Source: Neelides folsomi (Eukaryota; Arthropoda; Collembola; Neelipleona; Neelidae). Taken from it: 64,000 nt of DNA. Position numbers and translations under genes: made by a program. The notes beneath the pieces were generated by a model. That model had not been told where the DNA came from, did no database searches, and saw only the letters and a list, made by a program, of their open reading frames with translations. The stretch lies in assembly GCA_034687125.1 (NCBI GenBank), contig JAQGBZ010000198.1, forward strand, positions 1 through 64,000. Reading direction: 5' to 3'. This document shows positions 1-11,689 of the stretch, piece after piece; the stretch's first letter is position 1; each line of letters opens with the position of its first letter.

Positions 1-151
1 TTTCGAATAAACTAATGATTAATTAAAGTGCAAAATGTGATATACTGAATAATTTGAGAAAAGAATGCAAGGTAGTCATACAAGGGATTTTGACAACTCC
101 CGTGATCACGAATAGTATATCATCTTTAATAATAATATGATTATGATTTAC

Positions 152-3100
152 TTTTAAGATCAATTTCTCTTGAGCAAGACGTTGAGAAACATGACGATAA
201 TCTCTTGAAAATTTATTTAGCCAATTCGTTCCACTGATCATAAGACTTTCTAAGAAGGCCCAAGAAAATCTGATGTATCCAATAAACCGTCTCATATATG
301 TTGGTCGATTCGGTGGAGGTTCTTGAGGTAATGGTTCTACTGCTGCTTCTGTTGCTCCTTCCGTTGGTGGGCCATCTCCACCTCCGCCACCTCCACCACC
401 ACCACTAGGATCAGCTGCAGAACTTCCGCCTTCTCCGTCACTAACAGCTAATGGTGCCGGGGGTGACATTGTTTCTATAGGTGGAAGTTCCCTTTTTCTC
501 ATCTTCTGTCTGTCACTCTTGAATGAAAAAGCGCTCTTTCTGGATGGTCGTTTTCGCCTTTGTTTCATAGAAGAAGTAGCCGTCTTCGAATCCGTGTCAC
601 TTCCATCCTTCGCTTCACTTACACTCGATCTTCTTGCTAAACGAGCCATTTCAGCCGCCGACTCCACATCCGTTTTCATGGCTGAGCTCATCAACTAAAA
701 AATTTTTAAATTGAGTTTTAACTATCCAATTTCCAATTAAATTAACAGATAATTTGACAGACTGATACTTACTTCGCTAATAGTGACACCAGCAGGTCTT
801 TCCTTGTCTTCGTCCTCCTCCTCAGGAATACTGTCTATCATTTCTAAATCGTCATCTTCATCATATTCATCAAACATATAATAGTCCCCTGACCGAATAG
901 CTGAAACATGAAGAAAAAAAGTAAGAACTAATTTGAGTCAAATTTTAAAAAAGACACATCAATTCAAAAATACTCGTCATATTTATGCAAATAAAAAATT
1001 TGATAAACTCAATTGTACTACTAAAAGTATGTACATAAAAGTTCATACATTTCAACTGGACCATTGACAACTGAAGCGTGCCTTAAACATAGGAAATTAA
1101 AACAAACAATAATGAAAATGCAGGCGAGATAACAAGCAGTTCAACAAGACATAACTACAAGTAATAATAATTGTAGAGTAATAACAAGTGTTTATCTAAA
1201 GGTAGATTTAAAAAGTTCCACGAAACTTCGTGCAAAGTGCTCGGCTCAAGAGATTATTAGGAGCAGTACATGTATGATGGGAAAACGTAGGAGAATGGAA
1301 GGCGTCATGATAGAAGAATTTGAACGGTGGAGATGTTTGAACAGCCACAGTATCGCTTCTTCGCTTAATGTCATAAGGAGGTGGAGAGAAGACAGGGAAA
1401 GATTCATCAGATGGGGACAATGGCAGATGTGGTGGAGGATGAAGAAGAATGTCCTCCCGGGCACGACTATATTGTGGCTCAAAGAATTCGTCCACAGACA
1501 AGGTCATAGCGGCCGATGATGGAGTGGGCGTATGGACAGAAATTGAATTGGTGGTTATTCCAGTGTATACAGCAATTGCAAGAGGAGCTGTTGGTGATTT
1601 TGGTTCCTCTGGTTCCACAGCCGCTGGGACATCATCGAGGGAAATGGGACTTGAGACCATTGAAGACGCCGGATCCATTCGACTCCCTTAATTTGTCATT
1701 CCCAACAAACCCATAGGCATTCACGTGAAAAGAACCATGCTAATGTTTGGTTTAATCATCATCATGCTCGAAAGTTGAAATTAGAATCATCAAGTTTCCA
1801 ATCACATAAAGATCATATTCAGAGTGATTGAAGACGTTTAAAGTTTACCTTTGTGTAATAGGAATAAAGGCTCGGGAGATGAGAGAGAATGCATTTGAGA
1901 AATAGAGAGGTTCATAATAGACGTTTAGTAAATCCTTCAACTTATGATTATGATGTATGATACGGTGAGGATATTTTATACAAAATTAATATTTATATTT
2001 CTTTTTTACTAACCGTCAAAGTGATCTTGATGCTCCTTAGTTGGTCGTCCTTTTTGGTGGGTTGCTTTGATTCTGTCCATTTTCATTTTGATTTTCTCCA
2101 AGACTTCTGTTTCTTGTTCGGCTTGATGGCGAATTTGTTTTTGCATTAATTCTTCAATTAATTCAGCCCCTCTGAAAGTAATAATATAATTAAATGCATT
2201 TGCAAATATAGTATTAGAATTATTATGATTAAAATAAACCAAGTTTATAAATATAAGAATTAAAACCTAGAGGCGAGATGAGCTTGAGCTTCAGTTTCAG
2301 CCCGAATATGAAAAAAGTAAAAGCTATTGAAAACTCTTCGTTGAAATAATAGGAATGCAAAAGTAATTCCGTCCCAAAAAAGCCCAGCTTCGTCATGAGG
2401 CACTTGACAAGTTGGAGTTCCAAGCAATCCTAATGAGAAAAAAATTTAACTTATGAATTTGTATAAAACATTTTCACTATACTAAATAAGTACGTATATT
2501 CAATATAATGCTTTAATTTAATATGATATATTAACATATCGTAATATTTATATATCTTACTTTGATTTAAAGATAAAGACGATTCAGATTGAAATTTATT
2601 AAGGCACGCAATTCCAAAAAGTTGTACGAACCAGCAGAAATTGTACTGTAATTTGGATATAAAGACACATCCTACTAATTGTAGAATGGATTTAGTAAAG
2701 ATGACAAAAACGTTATAGGCTAATAAGTAATTCCATCTAAAATAAATATAAATTGGCATATTACAATTAAACAGTAAATTAACAAAAGTAAAACATTGGA
2801 TATGTAATTCGGCTTCACCAATTGATTGAAAATTACTATTTGAGTTTAATTTGTAAATTACCTTTTAACAATAGATCTTCTAGACCGCAAGTAAAATTCG
2901 TTTCCTTCCCAAAGAAAGACAAAGGAACCAACCAAATATCCCAAAGCAAACAGATTTACTCGGTTAGTTCCAGTGAGAAATATAATTGCAAGTGTAACCC
3001 AATATGACGAAAGTAACACAGATTTCTTAATGACATCCAACCAAGATCTGCAAGATAATTTTTCACAACAGTTGTATATGCATGTAATTCAAGAGTTGTG

Positions 3101-6100
3101 AACATTTAAAATATCGAGATTTATGATCACGAAATACTTGAATTCTTCATATGTTTTTTTGATTTATATTTACCTTGAATAAGTTAAAAAGTCAGGAGTG
3201 GGGTTTGAAAAATTTGGGAGTATCATTTCAGGAATCTCTTTGTTATTTCCACCAGGAAAGTCATGGGCTGTTCTTTCCACCCGGAAGATCAGTTTTTGTT
3301 GACACGCAAAAAGAAGTAGAAAAAAATCGGCTAAAATTTAAACAAATCTTATATTTTGTACTGAACATAAGACAGTTATTTATTAATTTAAAACCACAAT
3401 CTGCACAGTGAATAAAGATAAAGATTATATAATTTAGATGATTCATAAATTATAGTTTGAAATCGTGATTAATGATTAATATACGTATAAGCCTGGAAGC
3501 CAATGGAGGATTGACTATATCCGGTAAAAAGAGCCAACCCTTCAATTCGTTCATCTCTAAGCTTAAATTATCCCATGGGTAGACTGGAAAAATGATTATT
3601 TTCATAAATAATAATCATAGTACATCATGGATTTAATCCTTTGGATTGTTTATAAGGTTTACCTGGGCATATAAACGGCGGAAGGCCAACGCATGAAATA
3701 TATTGAAGAGGCAATAAAACAGCAACAAAAATAATAAATGGAAGCCAAATATTTACAAGTTTCCGTCTTTTCATGTAAAACATTGGAATGAGCCAGAATG
3801 AGTAAAGTACAGAGAAAACATCCAATCTTGTACCAATAACAATCACCATCATGACCAGAGTAATCTTTTGAATTCAATAAAAATTAGTTAAAGGAATTAT
3901 CCAATGTACTATTGGGATTAATATAAACTTACTTCAATTCCAAATTTGTAAAACCCGTAATTGAACAAGTATTTTGCACATTGAACTAGCCCCTTATCCG
4001 CATCAGCCCTTTCAACCTCAGGAAATAAAATTCCCAAAAGAGGATCGGTATTACTGTTCATATATCTTTGGTAGATTTGACGAATGTGAACAACAGCTTG
4101 TAATGTAAGGACGATTATCATTCCTAAAAATTTAATATTACGATGAATTTTTTATCATAATTTTTAATTGTGGTGGTGAACCACTATAGATTTCAAATGG
4201 TTAAATATAAGTTATCTTTGTTCAAATGAGCATCCTTACCTATGTAACCCTTAAGAAGATCAGGTAAACTACTGTCATCTTGAATTTTGTGCAGTCCAAG
4301 CCATTCAGCGTCATTCCCAACATAAGAAGTTACATTGTTTGAATCGGTGCAATTAGAGTCCCAATACGAATGATTGATGTAATCAATTTGATAAATCATT
4401 TTTGCAAGAAGAAGGATTGAAATAAATATTGAACAAATATGAGTAATAAGTCGTTGTACTGATGAAGAAACTGCAACTCCCGTTACAACACCAAGAAATA
4501 GCACAAAATGGAGAGCGCATTTCTGAAAATAACAAATTAAAATGAATAGTGGTATATTAATGGGTTATTAATTTATAGTGATAAACTTACATCATAGACG
4601 GTTAACATGAGTGCAGAAAAAAGAACAATTTTCATAATATGAATCTCAAGAAATCTCCAGAGTATTTCTGATGCCATAAGATAAATATCATTAGCAATGA
4701 GAAATGTTTTGGTTCCGTAGAATGTAAAGTTTCGCCCGAGGTTTTTTAATGAGAATTCATCTAATAGGGAAGGAGGTTCGTCTTCATCATTTGACAATGC
4801 TGGACTCGCTTCTCGTTTACGTACATTACTGAAAAATCATATTCAATGTTAAATATTACGATAAATACCAATATTATCATTGATTCCTATAATGTAGTAT
4901 TGCTTAGAATTTTACTTACGGAACAGACATTTCTGACAATTTCAGAAAATCTCGATGAAAATAATGAACTTGAACGACGGTAATAACAACAAAAAATGTG
5001 GGAGTAAGAAGACGAACAAAGAGAGATCCAGTGTCGTATTTTTCTAATCCAATATCCTTTTGTCTTTGGAAGAAATTTTAATAAAAATGAATTCCAAGAT
5101 ACATTTCTTAACAATATATTGATATCGAATAGAGGTAGAAATGTTTATGTTATCATTGAAAAAATGAACTCAGTAATACAATGTTCCATTAAATTTGTAC
5201 AGAGTAGGTATGTAGTAGGTATCATTTAGAAAGTATACTTACAATTGATCAGGAATTCCAGTGTAATTTGATAAATATTGGGGAATATCTTCGAATTGAT
5301 AAGTGTAAATTAACACAAGGACGAACATTGAGTAAACAATTACGGTGAGCCAAAAGCTGTACATCATTTTTCTCCAAGCAGAATAAGAGAGCTAAAGTTC
5401 AAATTAATTAATTATGTAGATGAAATTGATAATCATTATCATTCGGAAAATGATGAAAGTAATAAAAATCATATAAAGAGTAAGTAGTAAGATTTACTAA
5501 AATGCTTACTTGAAATGTCAAAACGAATATCAAAAAGAGAGCCATGTACACAATTCTATAAAGAACGACTTTCTCCCCTCCCAATCCGATAACAAAAAGC
5601 ATAATGGCTACAACCCAAATCCAAAATTTTGTCATAACATCTTTGACAAAATTTCCCAATTTCATCATGAAGCCAGGTTTAGTTGTTCCTTCATCTTCAC
5701 TCTGCCGCAATTCTATAAAAAAAATTTTTTAAAATCATATGATCATTTGAACTTAGGTAAGCTTCATCAAAAACTGATCCAATCATAACAAACCTGTGAC
5801 TGGTTCAGTTCCAGAAACAGTTGTGCTGACTGTAATTCTAAAAGATTCCTGTGCGGCATCTTCAATCGTAGCTTTTTTGTCTCTCCGTTCCATAACAAAT
5901 TGTCTTAGCGTAATCCAGAACATCATGGTGTAAAGAGACTGTTCACACAACGAGGTCACATTAAGTAAAGAGGCTTGGTTCATTTTTTGCCTACCTACGT
6001 AGTGTTACTTATAAATGTGTAAATGTGTGTATCATATCATATTACTTTGACGAGGATTGGATAGACGGCCATCGTCGGGGTTTTAACCAGACCAATTTCT

Positions 6101-9100
6101 CCAAAGTTGATTCCATCGAGAACCTTCGGGAGTTCATCATCAGTCAAGTTGAGACTGTAGACGTACTGGGCCAGTAGGAGGAGTTCGGCATAAATGACGA
6201 GGCCTGGTGAAGAGTACAGCATCGCCTTCCGTTGATTCGGGTACATCCAAAGTGTACAAGCCCAGAGTAGAAGGATAAACGTGAGCCAGCTGTGATATGT
6301 TATGCTCCATGCCTATGCATAGTAAACATGTGGGATTACACTTAAAACGCGACTTTCTTCAGTTGAGGGAATGGGAACGAGAGAGATTGATCCGTTCGTA
6401 AAATAAATTGGCCAAGACAAAGCAAACATCAACAGAGAAGATATTTACCATCATGATAATGTTTGTAGCAATGTATGAGGATTTCGCAAAGAGATCGAAA
6501 ATGGAGAATAGGCCTGCAAGGAGGAGCGAATAACCGTCGTAGTCGTAAACTTCATGGACATCTGCGGGCGGAACTGGTAGACTCGATTCTTTTGAAGTGA
6601 TGGATTGTCCACGGCTCTGAACTTCCTGGTGGCCCCCTTGACCGTCTTCAGGGGACATTGACACATGCGGGGCTGGCCCAGCGCCATCAATGGAGCTTCG
6701 GCCTGTAGAATTATATCTTCCCCTTTGGGTAGACAATGTCATAAGCTGTTGGAGTCATAATCATAAACCGAATTAAATTCAAATTCAGAATGCTTCATAA
6801 AGTGCATAAATTGTGATGTGAAAATAAAATTGGTAGACAAATCATAATAAAGAGGTTGAAAGGAATAAAAGCGTGTAAATAGGCCACTAAACAATTGAAT
6901 TGGGTCATCATTATTCAAGCTTTAATATTAATGCGACAACTGCAATGTTTATAATATTTATATTTAGATGAGGAAAAGGAAAAGAAAAAAACAATAATAA
7001 TAAATGAGGTAAAATGTACAATGGAAAATAGTAAAAAATAAAGCTATTTGACTAAATTCTACAGTCGTAATTGGAAAAATAAAAAAGTAAAAAAATTACA
7101 GGCGTTGTCTCCAAAACCAGTCCCGAATCGGGTCTACTCATAGAGACGCAACTATTAATGTGTCGAGATATGGCGGAAGACAAGCGGGTCCAATCCTAAA
7201 GTAAAGAGCAGTACGCTTTCCACAAAATGCCATTTAACTCAAGGAACTCTTCATTTAAAAAGGAAGCTTTCACTTTGTTACGATCATTCGCCAAGTAATA
7301 ATAAGGTAAGTTATGAGTGTCTGGGTCTGCGACGCTCATATAACTACGAAACGTTGAAAAAGCAGGAGAGAAAGGAGAACGAAATTAGTTTACAGCCTAA
7401 TAAACAGCTAAAGGGCAGATCTCAAATCGATGGTTCCTCAAATATGACCGAAGAACCTTCAGCCCTGTTCCTACAAATCTCATATGCAAATAAACCCATC
7501 AAAATGAAAAGGAACAGTAAAATTATGTAAAGGGCTTAAACCTTCTGCTGCAAAAGTAAATAGTAAAAAAACAATAAATGGGAAGTAAAAGGTGATTCAA
7601 TTTAACAATTGATGGTGCAGATAAAAAATCGTAATTTGAGCAAAATGGGAACTAAAAATTAGCAAAAATTATAGGTATTAAATTATTAATGTGCTCTTTA
7701 TGAGTAGAAATTTTACTCTTCTTGACGATTTCCCATGCCATCGAACTGTTTGGCGACGGATGAGACGAGAATTTCTCGAGTCACCGTGTCCTCCACCAAG
7801 ACTTCCTGGTCGATTCCTAATTAGTAACATTGGCCCTCTCTCTACTACATTGTATTTGTCCTAGAGAAAAGAACTCACGTGAACTTTAATTTCATTTTCA
7901 CGTATCTTCCTAACGCAAGTTAGGGCCATTCTGGAACTTCTCTACATTCGAGCATTTGCCCTTCTTTCATTTCCGACCCAATAAAGAAGATTAGGGATAC
8001 ACAATACAAAAGGATTCTAATGTCCAATGAAACTTTTATAGCCGGATTATAGACAGAGTATAAAATTTCCTGATTAAATGTAGAAAAATACTATAAAGAT
8101 ACTTTAATAATAAAATAGTATTCTTCCTGTAATCATTGTCAATAGAAGGGATTCAAATACTATTACGGTCAAAGTTGCATTGGCAAGAAGTGTCAAGAGA
8201 GTTAGTAATATTATCAATGCTCCTTTATCACCAATAATCCACATTGATTAATTAATTAGTGAAAATTAAGAATTTGTAATATAATGCCATGTAAAGCCAT
8301 TACCTCTGGTCTTAGAAGCGTCTTCGTTTCATACACAAGCAAATGAAATAGGAAGAGGAGAGCAAACGGATGGATGAATGACGCAGAGTCAAGTTTCGGG
8401 TTGAAGGATGAATCTCTTGGATCTCCTTCACAATTTGTAATAATAAGCGGAACGAGGCCTAAAAGTCTGAAAAAATGTGGTTGGTTAGAAAAGCAGGAGA
8501 GTGAATATTAAAAATGGAGAAAGCAATATGTGTGTGGGTGATGGCGTGCCTACCTTGAAATTAGTGACGTTGGGTCGAGCATCTTTTGGCTCCAGTGAAG
8601 TTGATAAAAGAAAAGGGCGAGGATGTGAAAGCAGATTAGTACGCTGATAAAGGCGAATATCCATGCAAACGCACGGTTTTTGATATCTTTAGAGAGGGCC
8701 CACCACGTCGCCCCGCCCAAGAAGACGAGATAATAGAATCCTGAAGGAATGGAGGGTTCGAGCGAAGAGGTCACGCAAAGAAATCCGAGGGAGATGTAGG
8801 CCCCTATTGATGAAAGGATTCTGGAAGTGGTTTCGGAGTTTTTGTCGAACCCTCCTAAATTCTCTTGTGGACAATTTTCTCTATTCCCTAATACTAAATT
8901 TGACATGACTAAATAAGTGACAATAGTCACAGAAAGAGCCGCGACGTCAGGGCCAAGCCAACCCAAAAGTTGTCCATATGAAAGTCCATTGAGTTTAACA
9001 AACCCAAGGTGACGTAAAATATACTCCAATATTTCACCTTAATTAAATTCAAATAAGTTTACTAAAATTATAATTATTTTACAAAGCACATGCTAAAAAA

Positions 9101-10729
9101 ATTAAATAAAGAACTAAAACTTACAATCTTTAAGAAATTCTCCATAGGGTGGCAGTGAGAGAAGGACGATTTGAAATACAATTTGTGCGATGACAGTGAG
9201 AAAACAAAGAACGAGAGCAACTCTCAAATATCTTCCAGTATGACCACCTAAATAAAATCATCAAACCCCATTTTTTGTTTCAAATTGTCTTATGGAAATG
9301 TCAAATGAAAGATAGTAAGATAATAATCATAAACATAAACCTCTGAGAGTTTGAGTCGTTGGAGCAGGAACAAGTGGCAAGTAGAGGAACAGAGCAAGAT
9401 AGAGGAACGACAAACCCGAAGGGCGGAATACAACGCCTGTAAAGTTTAATGCCCCGTTAAATATTCGTACATTCAGTATTTTGGTATAAGATACATTGAA
9501 TTTTCTTGGATAGATATAAAATTGGAATATAAAATAATTATGTCATAATTTGATTATTTGATGACTCAGAATGATGCTCAGATTATTAGGGATATTCCGC
9601 ACGCGTTAACGTATAAACTCATTAGAATCTAACTTACAATTATGTAATATTATTTAAACATTTTTAATTTTGAAAGATTTTCATTATTTAAAAAAATTCT
9701 TTTAAAATTGCTTGTGATAAAAGCACATTTATTGGATGTTATGATTTTGTATTTTATCTTTTACTGGAGAAAAGACAGTCTGGTGGTGTTGTAACCAAAC
9801 GCCTAGTCTTGTAAACGCATCGTAAGAGAAACAGAAAGTGGGAAAGCCATTATGCAGAGTCAATGTGCGAGAAAACATTCCCAAGAGCCTTCCTCTTTTT
9901 ATTGGCCTATAGATATGAAAGATGAACCTTCTGTCCCTCATTTTCTACCTGGTTGAGAGGAAATTGAGGAAACGAATTTACTCTTATAATAGAATAAAAA
10001 GCGACGTGACACATATGGGAAGGTGACAAATTGAAAGAGCAGAAAGGATCGATTTCATTTGTGCCGTTCTTTTCCACTCTCTTCATCGCCCTCGCTTCTA
10101 ACTTGTGTCATCATCATTATCACACTCATCATCATATCATGTTACGAAATCCATAGGCGTATCTTAATTAGATAAGTTTCTTTGAATGAATTCTAAGACT
10201 CACAGAGCAAATACACGTGAAAGTGTGTAAAGTTCAAAAAATGATTCTCCCATGTTAAAGATAACAATATTTGGAATTCACACATGGCTTAATCTTGATT
10301 TTAACTCTAAAATGCATGTTTCAAATGCCATCTAAGTATTTATTGACATGAATTTACTGTAATTAATTAAGCAAATAAACATTAAGTAAACAAATATACG
10401 CGTGATGAAGTAATGATCTTATAATTATTCCAAGAAGTGCCGAAATTGATCGCTTGAATAAATTAACAATTTAAATACAAAAGGAAAAATTAATTAAAAT
10501 TGGACTAAAATTTTTAATCGTATGCGTAAAATTATTTTAATACGTTCAGTTAAGTTATTACATTATAATATGGATAAATATGGACACAATAAAAGTGTTT
10601 GAAATAAAAGTAATTCGGTTAGATTATTTTATAATGAACCGTAAATCAAAATGTGAACTTACATCCTGTTAGAATTATAGGAAAGACAAGTCGAAGGACG
10701 ACAGTGGCCAGGAGAGTGTTGGATGCCAT
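152..10729 (-). CDS. Piezo: Piezo mechanosensitive cation channel (N-terminal ~1,554 codons; 3' end outside window)
   Basis: Piezo forms a trimeric, very large multi-pass plasma-membrane channel opened by membrane tension. I assembled 23 exons on the minus strand: 10729-10663, 9436-9341, 9247-9125, 9037-8554, 8466-8304, 6745-6449, 6312-6046, 5938-5794, 5712-5510, 5391-5243, 5063-4920, 4828-4591, 4522-4240, 4123-3933, 3864-3663, 3583-3485, 3330-3174, 3047-2862, 2736-2561, 2429-2267, 2171-2014, 900-773 and 694-152. All have GT/AG boundaries and compatible phases. Landmarks that match the remembered fly protein in order are FRPSGLSFLYL, AWSITYHSWLTF, PNQRKAM, LQKDIGL, ILWRFLEIHIMK, NYGFYKFGIE and GLPPF. 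The ATG at 10729 opens a hydrophobic first exon (MASNTLLATVVLRLV). Exon 23 carries a nine-glycine run and basic low-complexity sequence before a membrane-proximal stretch ending ...RLAQEKLILK. The C-terminal extracellular cap and pore must lie beyond position 1. The family call is very secure; the exact start and exon 16 donor are slightly less so. Confidence 0.96.
1208..1686 (-). CDS. Proline/serine-rich ORF inside a Piezo intron: in-frame cassette exon or nested small gene
   Basis: An ATG at 1678 opens a 156-codon frame ending at 1208, between Piezo exons 21 and 22. Its base composition is clearly richer in GC than the flanking intron. The product is rich in Pro, Ser and Thr, with HPPPHLPLSPSDE and a PPPY motif of the kind that binds WW domains; no known domain is visible. 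A TAA lies in frame just upstream, but it sits directly on a possible acceptor (AAG at 1689-1687). Reading 1686-1270, from that acceptor to a GTACTG donor, gives 417 nt (139 codons) in phase 1-1, which fits exactly between exon 21 (phase 1) and exon 22. It could therefore be an optional Piezo segment in a cytosolic loop. The acceptor has a weak pyrimidine tract, so a separate nested gene remains possible. Confidence 0.5.
6746..8303 (-). other. Piezo intron 5 with several unexplained protein-like blocks
   Basis: This 1.56-kb intron is unlike the others because it holds GC-richer patches that read as short protein-like frames on the same strand. They are 8244-8104 (46 residues, strongly hydrophobic), 8069-7920 (49 residues after a good acceptor), 7816-7713 (about 34 residues) and 7339-7196 (47 residues after a long pyrimidine tract; the same frame stays open beyond its single TAG). 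I could not join them into one convincing gene model. The neighbouring Piezo exons are directly compatible (phase 0 to 0), so these blocks are not needed for Piezo. They could be a nested gene, unused exons or decayed sequence. Confidence 0.35.
9437..10662. other. Piezo intron 1; nothing recognisable
   Basis: AT-rich 1.2-kb intron between the signal-like first exon and exon 2. Several frames of 60-70 codons occur (for example 9729-9941 minus), but none has splice sites or a recognisable motif. No repeat or RNA gene was seen. Confidence 0.6.
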
Positions 10730-11010
10730 CCTTAGAATTCACTACACTCACCTGTCCATTGCTCGTCAACCGTTCCTTCTTCGGGGCAAAGTGGTTCCCG
10801 ACTGGAAGAATCGGGGAAATGTGTTGGGCCGTCTACGCCTTTGCTTTTTACGCCCACTCGGAACTCGGTTCCGATTTACTTTGAACTTTTCTCGCGCTGC
10901 CGCTATATACAACTCAAGTGGAAATGAATTGTTGCATTTTCCCCAAATTCACCTCAATATTGGGGTCTTGAAATCTCTTTTAATAATCGAACCCCTCCCA
11001 TCATAACCCT
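10730..11010 (-). promoter_or_regulatory. Likely Piezo 5' UTR and core promoter region
   Basis: The DNA directly upstream of the Piezo ATG is much richer in GC than the sequence beyond 11,010. On the minus strand a TATATA element lies at 10909-10904, about 175 nt before the ATG and followed by a GC-rich stretch. A consensus donor (ACAG then GTGAGT, near 10754) sits 25 nt before the ATG, hinting at an untranslated or alternative leader exon. The overlapping plus-strand frame of 117 codons at 10653-11006 runs antisense to exon 1 and looks like a by-product of the GC-rich DNA. From 11,010 to 11,689 the sequence is AT-rich and featureless. Confidence 0.3.
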
Positions 11011-11689
11011 CTATTTAACTCCTTTTATAACTCCATTTAACTTACTTTCAACATTAGGCATTATGAGGTCATCATTTAAGCATGAGGTTTATTAAATTTG
11101 TTTAAGTATAAAGTTGACTCATCGGCTCCACTCCAGACTCATAATCATCCCATCGCTCATGCATAATTAGGTATTGCCGTATTACCCTTCAGTTTGAAAT
11201 AAAATATTTTTTGTAGAAATAAAATAAATATTTTCAATTTTTAAATGGATGGCAAGTTTTGTTATAGGATGATAAAGAAAGTGGAATGATGAGGCTGTCA
11301 TTTTGACTTTTAAATAACTTTATTTCGTAAACGTTTGTTGACATAAATCATTATCACTTTGGGGAGTTGGGGAATATTGAGCGGAATTAAGCTACCTATT
11401 TTAACTATTTCGACTATTTATTTTATAAAAATCATAGCTCGAATATTATCAATTCACTAATACAATGTAAATAGTTATGATGTAAAAGGTACAAGTATAT
11501 TAGTTATTTTACAGAGTATTTTATATTTAATGTTGTAATTGAATTTTTTGCACTATTATTCATACAATCAATTAATGTTATGAACATCAACATTCATGAT
11601 CTAATAATTGGTCTGTAAACAATTGATTAAATAAGTGAAATTTACATAAATATTAAAAGGAGTTGGCCTATATATTAAGTTTTAAATAT

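Noticed and set aside
1274-1519. Plus-strand ORFs opposite the Piezo cassette region
   Set aside because: They are antisense shadows of the minus-strand proline-rich frame and have no coding signature of their own.
7776-7890. Two-exon nested gene with an 18-nt intron in Piezo intron 5
   Set aside because: The implied intron is too short to be spliced, and the frame closes without it.
10653-11006. Plus-strand 117-codon frame
   Set aside because: It runs antisense to Piezo exon 1 and its leader, lacks an ATG at its listed start (TTG), and has no motif.
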